Shown one piece after another: positions 33,301 through 43,995 of a DNA stretch of 64,000 nucleotides. How positions within the stretch are numbered: the stretch's first letter is position 1; the number at the start of each line of letters is the position of its first letter. This DNA comes from Viola odorata. Its lineage: Eukaryota > Streptophyta > Magnoliopsida > Malpighiales > Violaceae. The notes below the pieces were generated by a model. It had not been told where the DNA came from. It saw nothing but the letters and a program-made list of their open reading frames with translations, and searched no databases. Both the position numbers and the translations under genes were made by a program. The stretch covers positions 29,160,836-29,224,835 of the forward strand of contig OY829538.1 in assembly GCA_963691705.1 (NCBI GenBank), read 5' to 3'.

Positions 33301-34012
33301 TGGAGAAAAAACTAGAGCTAATGAAGAAGGTAAACTGGAGTTAAAGAAAAGAAAAGATGAAGGATGTGGTTTTTTTTTTCCTTTTTAATAGTAAAAAGAT
33401 GAATTTAAAATGAAAAATTTGAATGATAAAAGATGGAATTATGGAATAGAAATCACACAACCTATTTAAATTATAGGGTTCTTAATTTGTAGAAATGATT
33501 TTAATTAAATAATTTTTCATAATTTGTTGGTGGCTGTTGGAGTTTAATTTTTGCATTTTCATACTTTTCTTACTTTTAAATTTTTTCTGATCTTTTACAT
33601 TTTTTATTTTTTTGGAATTTTTAAAATTTTTTTCTGATCTTTTACATTAATTATATTATTTTTAAAAAAAGATTAAATTAATTATATTATTTAATACATA
33701 ACTACCTGCTAGAATAGGTTAAAAAAAATAAACCTGTTGTAGCAGGTAAAAATTAACTGTCCGTTAGGTTGACTAACGGAAATGGGGTCTGTTGTCATTG
33801 ACCCTTTGTACAGGGGAGGCGGAATAAAACTTTTATACTCCTGGGGAGGTTTCTATTTTTCGCGAAAGTACAGGGGGCATCAAGGCTATTACCCCCCTCC
33901 CCTCTAAAAAAAAACCCCATGGTCTTCCTCTCCTCTCTTCTCTATTGTTCGTGGAGCCACCAATCATCGTCGTTGTCGTCATACCATCAACAGTCATCTT
34001 CACCAGTCATCG
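33301..34012. other. AT-rich flank with two inverted repeats
   Basis: No supported gene. TCCGTTAG/CTAACGGA form a perfect 8-bp stem with a 5-nt loop at 33760-33780; CCTGCTA...TAGCAGG forms an imperfect 16-nt stem just upstream (about 33705-33750). An open stretch from 33919 (ATGGTCTTCC...) is interrupted by element B at 34018. Confidence 0.35.
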
Positions 34013-34017
34013 CCGTC
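34013..34017. other. Target-site duplication of element B (left copy)
   Basis: CCGTC, matching 54967-54971. Confidence 0.92.
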
Positions 34018-37000
34018 TGTCGCGCCCCGAAAATCAACAAAAGAGGTCATTTGCGAGTGTGCAATGAAATTTGGGACCTTACAATGCTCAGCGTAAACAA
34101 ATGCCTCGCAACATGCAATGAAGTCGCCACCCTAATTTGGTTGCTAGGTTTAGGGAACCTTAATCGTCATGGCATAGGAAATATAATAAGTAAAAAAACT
34201 AAAGGCACAAAAAAAGGGGTCTGGACCCCAGACAAAAGGTTCGGGGTCGTATTATGGTCTCGGAAAGGTGTTAGGCACCCGAGTCACATCCGAAAATGGT
34301 TACCGGTTGATGAGAGAGGTGTTTTTAAAAGGTGTTTGATGAAAATGCGTTTTGTTTTGAAAAGGGGGACCCTCAGATAAATCGTCACTTTAGTCTTTTT
34401 TATGATCGTGACGTTCAGGAATAATTAATCGTTGAACGGGGTTACCGTTTGATCATCTTTCGGACGGGGTTACCGTTTATCAAGACCGATTAATTATTAT
34501 TGACCGTAACGTGATGGGACTGAATTCTCGGTAAGACTGAATGAGCGCCCTCTATGTCATCATCGGGCCATGCATGATTAGATTGATTGCTATGTGAAAC
34601 TATCATGGATTGCTAACAGAGTACAAATTTACATGATTGATTTTAAGGTGTAAAAACTGATGTGGGATCGAAAGTCCCCATGTACATGCAGTCAATATAT
34701 GCGTGAATTAAAATCACATGAACATGGCATTTTAAGCAACTCTTTAAACACGTTGTTCATGGGGGTTGATTTTAGTTCTAACAGTTCTATATATCATGCG
34801 TACGATTGATATTTACGAAAAGCGTCGAATAAATAAAAAGGAATCGAAAGGCGTACTTTCGAGCGAAGCTTGAAATTAAAACCTACAAAATGAGAGTATT
34901 AGCGATAGCTTGAGAAATAACTACGCAATTTTATGAGTGCGAAAATTTAAACGACAGTTAATTGCGTACGAGAAATGATGGATTTAACGCATACGAAAGT
35001 GAGATGCTGAGTTTGATAAAATGATGACAGTTGATTGTATGCGAAAAATGATTGATTTTACGCATACGAGATTTAAATGCTACGTGATTGCATGCGAAAA
35101 ACGATTGATTTTAACCATGTGAGGATTTAGATGCTACGTGATTGCATGCGAAAAATGATTGATTTTAAGTATGTGAGAATTTAAAAGCTACGTGATTGTA
35201 TGCGAAAAATGATTGATTTTAAGCATACGAGAATTTTAAGATGCTACGTGATTGCATGCGAAAATGATTGATTTTACGCATACGAGAATTTAGATGCTAC
35301 GTGATTGCATGCGAAAAATGATTGATTTTAAGCATGTGAGAATTTAGATGCTATGTGATTGCATGCAAAAAATGATTGCTTTTAAGCATACGAGAATTTA
35401 AGCTGCTACGTGATTGCATGCGAAAAATGATTGATTTTTCGCATTCGAGAATTTAAGATGCTACGTGATTGCATGCGAAAAATGATTGATTTTTCGCATA
35501 CGAGAATTTAGATGCTACGTGATTGCATGCGAAAAATGATTGATTTTAAGCATACGAGAATTTAAGCTGCTACGTGATTGCATGCGAAAAATGATTGATT
35601 TTACACATACGAGAATTTAAAGTGATGATATGATTGCAGAAAAAATTGAATGCAGTTGACGATTCACAGGGGATTTAAAACAGTTGGATAATTTGCAGAA
35701 AGTAAACAGTTGATATTCGCAGAAAATAAAACAATTGATATTTTGCGGAAGAATTTCCAGCAGTTTGCGAAAAAGTAAAGCAGTTGATATTGCGGAAAAT
35801 AAAGCAATTGATATTTGCAGGAAATAAAACAGTTGATATTTTGCGGAAGAATTTCCAGCAGTTTACGAAAATTAAAGCAGTTGATATTTACGAGAATTAA
35901 AATGCGACCGACCATGTAGGCGGTAAAATGAATAACTGAATTTAAATTGCCGAAAGTAAATTGCGGAAATTTAAAGTGCGAATAATTGAAACAGTTGATA
36001 AGTGCAGAAATTTAAACAGTTGATAGGTGCAGAAAATTAAACAGTTGATAGTGCGAAAAATAATCATACGAAGCATACGAATTATTTTACGGAAAAACGT
36101 GATCCGAAGTTTTCGGAAAGAATTGAAATTGGGGTGGGCCCACTTGAAAAATGACAAAACATTGAAAATGGGCCAGGAATGGTTCCTGGCCCAAAGGAAA
36201 AATTTAAACGGTGATGGGCCAAGCCCATCACCCATGCCTTACGTGAACAGTGCCGAAACATGGCACTGTTCATAATCTTCCTTGGTCGCCGGCGCTACTG
36301 CCAGCGGCCAAGGTCCGGCTGCCCTTAACCGTTTCGCGCGATCTTCGTACCGAAACGCTCGTCTCCTCGACGACGTCTCGACCGTACGAAGCTCGAATTT
36401 TAATACAAAACCTACGGAGTTTAATTTCGAAAAAATGACCGAACCGTTAATTATCGAAAACTATTTAATTCGCACAACCTAGCTAACGATTTTCAAAATT
36501 GAAAGCATGTATTTAATCTACACTCCGTATGTGGATTAATGGCATAAAAGAAAACAATTTATTTGCTTGGAATCAAGCCAAACGAATTTAAAAAGAAACC
36601 GTGCATAAAATAACGAAAATGCTAGAGAGAGAAAGCTTACTCTCAAGCTTTTGAACTTTGACGATCGATGCTCTAAATGGGCTATCAATCAAGGAGAGGG
36701 AAGAAAGCAAGGAAGCTTGCTGTTTTGGTGCCCGTTGTACGTTGAAGGGTGGTTGCTATTTATAGGCCGAAGTCGCGTGAGGAGAGGGAGAGAGTGGCTA
36801 CGCGTGGTGGCCGTTCCTCGTGCTGGCGTAGCTACGGCCGTGAGGTGGAGGGTCTAGGGCTGTGTGATGATGGTTGAAGCGACGTGAAACGGCCTGGACT
36901 GGACAGGAGCAGGCTGCTTAGTGGCCTGCTCCACTGTTTTCGCACGTCCATGGTGTGCATGCACCATGGCTTGAAAAATAGCCAACCGTTGATCTGGTTG

Positions 37001-37715
37001 ACTATTTCTAGTTGACCAGATCAACGGTTGTGATCAACTTGAGTTTTAATTTATTTAAATGGCCTCGAGCCGAGTCTTGCGAGCAATCGTTCAGACTTTT
37101 CGAACCGAAGGTACCTGCACGTAGAGAAAATACGACGAGTCTAACCGTATACAGCGAATAATGAAAATTTCTCGTTTGACGTGTTTATTTTCTCGTTCAA
37201 AAGCGCGAAACGCGGGAACGGAAAAATAAAAACGTTACGCCGAAAATTACACGAATCGCTGTAGACCGTTGCGACCAGAAAAAAATCTAGCAACTAGTTG
37301 ATGGAAAACATTCTTAAGTCGAGCTATTGTCTGAGCAGACTTACTCGGGTCCAATAAAAGCTCGAATAAAAATAATAATAAAATAATAAAAATACTAAAA
37401 AATGCGCTAAAACCTCAAAAATCCTAAAATTCATGAGATGATAAAAAATGGAGAAAAAACTAGCAAACGACTGCCGGATAGCCAAAAAATGTGATTTTTA
37501 AGGCTAAAAATAATATTGACAATAATAATGAAAATATGTGCCGAAAGATTAAAAATGCGATTTCGAAAGCTGACGATGCTAACGATGATGCTAAAATGCA
37601 ACGAAACACCTAAAAATGCTAGCGACAATAAATTAACTGAAAATGACTGTAAATTAACTAAATAACAGAAATGCTAAAATTGATTAAAAATGGCGTCAAA
37701 ATTCGGGTATCAACA
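34018..37715 (-). repeat. 3' LTR of element B
   Basis: 3698 bp. Internal arrays: about ten copies of a 56-58-bp unit (GTGATTGCATGCGAAAAATG...) at about 35030-35630 and a shorter AACAGTTGATA array at 35690-36060. Minus-strand TATA box CCTATAAATAGC at 36755-36766. Confidence 0.92.
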
Positions 37716-37732
37716 GTTGCCCCCTCTTTACT
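37716..37732 (-). other. Polypurine tract of element B
   Basis: Minus strand AGTAAAGAGGGGGCAAC directly before the 3' LTR. Confidence 0.8.
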
Positions 37733-37763
37733 GTCTTATCGAAGGATTTGATAAGCAGTAAAG
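37726..37763. other. Hairpin overlapping the PPT of B
   Basis: CTTTACTGTCTTATC pairs with GATAAGCAGTAAAG (14 bp with one bulge, loop about 9 nt). Confidence 0.6.
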
Positions 37764-38339
37764 ACAGTTGCCCCTATATATCTGGATTTTGGCGACACAG
37801 CAGGTCTTACCTCAAGCTTACAGTGATGATGTCGCTTTGGGGAGGAGGTAGCCGATTGATGCTGTCACTAGGGATAAAAGGTGATTGCTTGATGTCGCTC
37901 TAGGAGGAGGAGATTGATTGATGTCACTCTGGGAGGAGGAGATTGATGTCGCTCTGGGGGGAAGATAGGTTGTTGATCTTGCAAAGATATAAGTTTAGAT
38001 CAATTCGGGTATCGAGAGAAACATAAGTTGCAGGAAATTTAAATGACAACTATTCTACCAGAAATCGTAGGTAATTTTATGAACATAAATGACGGCTCCA
38101 CTGGGGGGGATAATCGCTTGACATGTGACCGACATTGCTTCGGAAGGATAATGCGCGATTCGCAGGAGTGTGAATGATTTGTCCTAATGATGTCTTTCTA
38201 AGAGGAGGGAAATAATTATGCAGAAGTGTAGAATTATGTGAAGGATGTCAATCTGGGAGGGGAAGAAATGCTAAGGCTGAAAAAGGTAGAGCTATGCTAT
38301 GCTGTCACTTTGGTAGGAAAAGGAATGCTTGATGCTGAA
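37764..38339. other. Non-coding 3' interior of B, start of repeats
   Basis: No ORF of interest; scattered GTCACTCTGGGAGGAG-type motifs lead into the array that follows. Confidence 0.5.
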
Positions 38340-39090
38340 AACTAAACCTATGATGTCACTCTGGGAGGGGAGGAAATGCTACGCTGGAGACTAAACTATG
38401 CTGTCACTCTGGGAGGAGGAGAATGCTAAGGCTGAAGTGCAAATAACGTCAATTCCCGTAGGAGAAGACGCAAAATACGGAAACTAAACTAAGGTCACTC
38501 TGGGAGGAGAAGATGCTATGCTGTCACTCTGGGAGGAGAAGATGCTAAGGCTGAAATGCAAATAACGTCAATTCCCGTAGGAGAAGACGCGAAATGCGGA
38601 AACTAAACTAAGGTCACTCTGGGAGGAGAAGATGCTAAGGCTGAAATGCAAATAACGTCAATTCCCGTAGGAGAAGACGCGAAATGCGGAAACTAAACTA
38701 AGGTCACTCTGGGAGGAGAAGATGCTATGCTGGAAACTAAACTATGCTGTCACTCTGGGAGGAGGAGATGCTAAGGCTGGAATGCAAATAACGTCAATTC
38801 CCGTAGGAGAAGACGCGAAATGCAGAAACTAAACTAAGGTCACTCCGGGAGGAGAAGACGCTAAGGCTGGAATGCAAATAACGTCAATTCCCGTAGGAGA
38901 AGACGCGAAATGCGGAAACTAAACTAAGGTCACTCTGGGATGAGAAGATGCTAAGGCTGGAATGCAAATAACGTCAATTCCCGTAGGAGAAGACGCGAAA
39001 TGCGGAAACTAAACTAAGGTCACTCTGAGAGGAGAAGATGCTATGCTGGAAACTAAACTATGCTGTCACTCTGGGAGGGGGAAGAATGCT
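38340..39090. repeat. 90-bp tandem array in B
   Basis: Six units with AATAACGTCAATTCCCGTAG at 38442, 38561, 38651, 38787, 38877 and 38967. Spacing is 90 bp, with 29- or 46-bp additional modules (TGCTATGCTGTCACTCTGGG) in two intervals. Confidence 0.85.
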
Positions 39091-39824
39091 AATGCTAGCG
39101 GCCTTGATACGAACCTAGAATGCGTCTGCGCCCTGCTCAGGAGGTAACGACCCCAAGGACAAGACTTTCCCACGATTTGCAGCCGTAAGCAGTCCTCACC
39201 TGATATTAGTGTTTGCACTCACGCTCTGAAACAAGGCTAAGTGTTTTACACTCATAAAGATGCAACTAACATGATACATAATTTACAGTTCGCAATGTCA
39301 ATCCGAGTGAATAGACTTCGAATGAAGATGCACATGCATGGGCGTTCTAATAATCGATGGGACTTTTACGGAAAAGAATGAAAGGACATGAAAAGTCCGG
39401 AAAGGAGTTTGTTTTGGAAAAGATTGCTTTGCTTGGGAGTTGGAAGGCTTTTGATGAGTGATGCTTTGCTGATTGGCCCGGATGAGGGCGAGGTGCGCGG
39501 GTCTTTTCACTTTTTGCTGGGGATGCTTGCTTGACAGAGTGCGTGAGCTCTGGGATCCTTGCTGGGGGTGCTTTTCGTTCGGCTAGGGGCCCTTTTCTTT
39601 AGGGGTGTACACGGTCCGGTTCGGGCCGGTTCTTGGGCTAGAACCGGACCGGACCGGAATTACCGGTTCTGGGCCTGAACAGAACCGGACACTTCCGGTC
39701 CGGGCCGGGCCGGTTCTGAATTTTCCGGGTCGGACCGGGCCGGTTCCGATTTTGACCCGGATTTTTTTTTTTTTTTTTTTTTGTATTTATGAGAAGGAGT
39801 TAAGTTTAGAAGGAAAAAAGAAAG

Positions 39825-39905
39825 TGGGAGCCAAGAGGATTTGAACCTCTACCCTTTAATATGGTAGGTGAGGTGTTAACCATTAAACCAAATGGAAATT
39901 TTGAT
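39825..39905 (-). other. tRNA-like module 1 in the hAT-like element
   Basis: Minus strand: TGGTTTAATGG (A-box-like), then AGAGGTTCAAATCCTCT (perfect T-arm-like stem with a B-box core), followed by a T-rich run. No acceptor stem is obvious, so it is not called a tRNA gene. Confidence 0.4.
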
Positions 39906-39917
39906 ATCATTGTGCAT

Positions 39918-39979
<62 letters not shown>

Positions 39980-40682
39980 AAAGGTTGGAGAACTGAAACC
40001 TTAATTATTTATTGATAATAATTAATAGCTATATTATTAATAATTAATGGTCTTATTTTATACATATTAACTATATAAATGGCTATTACAATTTACAACT
40101 ATATATTACTAGTATGTGTCATCTTAACTATATAAATGGCTATTAATTTTTTTTTTCTTAGGTAATATAATATCCTTAATAAAATTCTGTATTTAAAGTA
40201 ACAAATAAAAAGAAAAAAATGAGGACTTTTAATTGAGTTTAAAAGAAAAAAAGAAAAAATGCATAATACATTAGTAATTTAAACATTAATACAATTTAAA
40301 TTAAAAGCATAAAACTCTAAACAATTAGTCAATTTTAATTTTATGACAATTGATAATAATCCCTAAACTATATTATTAATAATTAATGGTCTTACTTTAT
40401 ACACATTAACTATATAAATGGCTATTACAATTTACAATAATATATTACTAGTATGTGTCATCTTAACTATATAAATGGCTATTAAAAATTTATTTCTTAG
40501 TTCATATAACATCCTTAATACAATTTTGTATTTAAAATAACAAATAAAAAGAAAAAAATGAGGATTTTTAATTGAGTTTACAATTATATTACTAGAAAAA
40601 ATATATACATACATGAGAAATTTTAATATAATTTAGAAGGAAAAAAGAAAGAGAATGAGTTAAGTTTAGAAAGAAAAAAAAA

Positions 40683-40770
40683 AGTGGGAGACAAGAGGAT
40701 TTGAACCTCTCCCCTTTAATACAAAAAGGTGATGAGTTAACCATTGAACCAAATAGAAACTTTGATATTA
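40683..40770 (-). other. tRNA-like module 2 in the hAT-like element
   Basis: Second copy of the module, same orientation, with TGGTTCAATGG and the same AGAGGTTCAAATCCTCT arm. Confidence 0.4.
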
Positions 40771-41044
40771 TTGTACATATATATATATTTATATATTTTT
40801 TTATATATATACTTCCGGTTCTACCGGTTCTTCGGGTCGGTTCCCGGATTTAGAGGGGTGGAGAACCGGAAGTTCCGGTCCGGTCCGGTCCGGGTCCAAA
40901 AAAAAAAAAAAACCCCGGGTCGGTCCGGTCCGGGTCAAAAAAAGGCCAGTTCCGGATCGGTTCCCGGTCCGGGCCGATTCTTGTACAGCCCTACTTTTCT
41001 TGAGTCTTCATTGGGGAGTGTCGTCGCTGTTCTTTTTGCGACTT

Positions 41045-41240
41045 ACTACTTGAGTTGGCCTTGGGCCCTCTTCTTCTCGGGTCCTTACTAGGGATGCTTG
41101 CTTTGAGGTTTCTCGAGTTGGCCTTGGGCCTCTTTTGCTTGACTTCACTGGGGAAGGATGCTTTGAGATTTCTCGAGTTGGCCTTGGGCCTCTTTACTTG
41201 AGTTTACTGGGGAAAGTTTTCTTCGAGATTTCTCGAATTG
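41045..41240. repeat. Short direct repeats in B
   Basis: CGAGTTGGCCTTGGGCCTCTT recurs at about 65-bp spacing (three copies and a partial fourth). Confidence 0.6.
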
Positions 41241-41307
41241 AGTTGTCCCCGGACTGTGCTTGCTTTGTCTCTTCGATTGTTTGTATTATTCGAAGGTCTC
41301 TGAGCAT

Positions 41308-41432
41308 TTTCTTTCTTTTCTTTTCTTTTCCCTTTTCCCCTCCCTCTTTTCTTTTCTCTCCTTTTTCTCTCTTTTTTTTCTTTTCTTTTTCTCTCTTTTC
41401 TCTTCTTTTTTTTTTTTTTTTTTTTTTTTTAT
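41308..41432. repeat. Polypyrimidine tract in B
   Basis: About 125 bases almost purely C/T, ending in a 24-base T run; low complexity. Confidence 0.8.
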
Positions 41433-42104
41433 CCCTCCCCTTTTTGATTTGATTTGAAATGCCACAGAGCAGAGCAAGCACAACTTTCGTCTTGATCTTT
41501 TCCCCTCCTGTCTTGAGGCCTCGGCCTTCGTCGTTGCTGCTTCTTCGGTGATGGTCCTCAGCGATCTCCTGGTGACCTTTTCCGTCTTCTTCGTCGTGAA
41601 CTTGAACTTGGCGTGCTTTTAATTCCGGCTGGCAATTTTAGCTGAAATTGCTCTTCGGCTCCCGGGGTATGAGTGATAGTGAAGGTTTGGGGAGTGATGA
41701 CATGCATGGTGGAAAGAGGGAAGAAACGAAAAAAGTGGAGAAAATCGTAAAAGTCCCATGTCACTTTATAGCTATCCCATGTCTAAATGCGCATGTACCC
41801 TGGATATTATGCGAACTCAACTAGTATCTAGCCAGGCCCTTACGCTCATGAAAGATACGCCGCGATGGCTCAAAAATGCTTACCGGGATTTATTTGTGAC
41901 TGCTTACGTCGGAGCAAACCGCGGATATAAGAGCAAACAGGTAATATCATGCATGGCACGTAATTTGGATAGATGATGGGGTTAACAGAGGGATTGAATA
42001 TTTCTGACCTATGCGATGCACGAAAATGCTTATGAGAGTAGTATGCTTTTGTTTTAGCCGGGCCAAAGAGGGATTTTGATTGATTTTTTTTGATTTTTGA
42101 TGGA
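41433..42104. other. Non-coding interior of B
   Basis: No supported gene; only short open frames. Confidence 0.4.
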
Positions 42105-42443
42105 TTGATCGCTAGATGGTTTGATTGCTAGGTGGTTTGATTGCTGGATGTTTGCTTGCTAGATGTTTGATTGCTAGATGGTTTGATTGCTAGATGGTTT
42201 GATTGCTAGAGGTTTTCTTGCTAGATGTTTGATTGCTAGACGTTAGATTGCTAAATGGCTTGATTGCTAGACGTTAGATTGCTAGATGGTTTGATTGCTA
42301 GAGGTTTGCTTGCTAGATGTTTGATTGCTAGATGTTTGATTGCTAGATGACTTGATTGCTAGATGGCTTGATTGCTAGACGTTAGATTGCTAGATGGTTT
42401 GATTGCTAGACGTTAGATTGCTAGACGGTTTGATTGCTAGATT
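42105..42443. repeat. 16-17-bp tandem array in B
   Basis: About twenty degenerate copies of TTTGATTGCTAGATGG with variants (GCTAGACGTTAGATT). Confidence 0.8.
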
Positions 42444-43995
42444 GTGGGGGGGCGACTTATTTGCAACATTCTAACGAGAATCTAAGGTTGCCCCCAGTGG
42501 GCCAGACGACCGTACTTGATTTAAAGCTAACAAAGCGAGCAGGAATGAAAACAAATTTAAATAAGGGGAAAGAAAGATGACTCCCCTGAAACGTGCAACG
42601 GGGCTGCACGGGCATCTTCCACAAGCTCCACGCAAATGACAGTGAGATGCTTCCAGTTCCTGTGAGATGCAGAGGGGACAACAGAGCGGAAAGGGAAATT
42701 AATCCGAAAACAAAAAGGAGATAAGTTCAGGGGTTCTCCCTTCTTTTAACTCGGCTTTTCGAGGGTGCCTATGACGTAGTCCCCGCTCCGGAACGCCTTG
42801 TTTAGATGCGCTGATTGGTTTCTTTTTCAGCTGCTTCGCGGGAACCGCCGATCCAGGTTGAAGGGAGGATGAGATACGCATTTAGTCCATTTGCTTACCG
42901 GTCCTTGCTAGACCTTCGTTGATGGGCTTCGTGATTGCTCGGGGGTAAAGGGGAAATCCTCTGTCCCCGTAATGTGCAGCGGGGCTGCAAGGGCATATGC
43001 TTACCGTTCTTACGCAGGCAACGAATGGGGCGAACCAGTTCCTGAAAAACGATATGGCAAGAACTAATGAGGAGTAAATGCAAGATGATTTTTGGCAAAA
43101 GTAATGTGATTGATAAGTTTTTAAGCTCTCCCTTTTGGTCGGGCCATCCGGGGGTCACTGAGTGCGACTTGTGTCGGATGTTGGTTGATGATAGCTTCGC
43201 TTTTAGATGCTTTGCCGTAGCTCCTGCTTCGGCTTGGGTGGTGCTTGCAGCCTGGATGCCCCTCAACTAAAGGGTTGATCTCCACCGTGTTGATCATGGC
43301 ACGGATGTTGGGAAACTTCTTGAACAAGACCGCATTAAGTATGTTGATGGTGGCCCTAAAGGGACAACTTTTTGTCATGCTTTTTCCAGGAGTTGTTGCT
43401 CGCAAGGGTGCGCTGGGCGACTATGGCATTTGGTGGTGAGCTCCTCCGAATAGGTGAACGAAGATGGGAGCCGATGTTGTTAGTGTTCCGACAGCTCGGT
43501 CGGCGTAGGATGAGCTTTGTGACTTTGGTTCAGCATTCAGTCCTTTGAGACCGGTTGTTTGCAATGCCGGTTGTGCTAGTAGCGTTGCGGGGAAAAGAAA
43601 CTTTGCTTTAGATGGCGATGGTTTGCCTTAAAATCTTTCCTGATTCGCTCTTGAAGGTGGCTTGCTGCGGCAATTCAAAAGCTGCTACGAGCGGAAGCTC
43701 CGTGGTCTTCTCGTGATGACAAGATGAGACAACACGTCTCTGCAAAACTTAAAATTGATTAGTGGCGTTAGTCTAAGGGACGTGTCTTACGTCCCGAGCT
43801 ACTCCTGGGGAGCCACCTATGCCATGCCTCCTTTTGTCATCTCACAAGTTTAAAGAAAAAGGATAACAAAATTTTAAAAACAATACGCATCACCTGAAAA
43901 ACTTATTTTATTAATTTCAGGACAAACGTTTGTGCTAGATTGTCATGATAAAACCCTATGTCCTTGGTCCGGCCGCGCGCTCAGTTCGCGACGCT
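42444..43995. other. Non-coding sequence between integrase and arrays of B
   Basis: No recognised protein. Two related segments with GCAGCGGGGCTGCA-type cores occur near 42592 and 42972. A 123-codon minus-strand frame (43266-42895) shows no family motif and is not called. Confidence 0.4.

Larger units (their letters stand above)
39600..40993. mobile_element. hAT-like non-autonomous DNA transposon inserted in B
   Basis: 1394 bp flanked by the 8-bp duplication CTTTTCTT (39592-39599 and 40994-41001). Ends are TAGGGGTGTACA... and ...TGTACAGCCCTA, an inverted pair typical of hAT. Subterminal regions are packed with GGACCGG/CCGGTTC motifs. The interior is AT-rich, has an (AT)n run (about 39920-39973), a 336-bp-spaced direct duplication (about 40031-40245 vs 40367-40580) and two tRNA-like modules. 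No transposase ORF, so it needs a partner element. Confidence 0.85.

Noticed and set aside
38340..39090. Regular 90-bp repeats as a CRISPR-like array
   Set aside because: The whole unit is repeated without unique spacers, in a plant retrotransposon; it is a plain tandem array.
39825..39905. True tRNA gene inside the hAT-like element
   Set aside because: A T-arm and an A-box-like segment are present, but no pairing acceptor stem and no convincing anticodon arm.
40744..41452. Pyrimidine- and GC-driven frames (such as 41135-41452) as proteins
   Set aside because: They translate low-complexity tracts and cross the hAT boundary; no domain.
42895..43266. 123-codon minus-strand frame in B as an extra gene
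   Set aside because: No motif or promoter support; sits in non-coding 3' sequence with other random frames.
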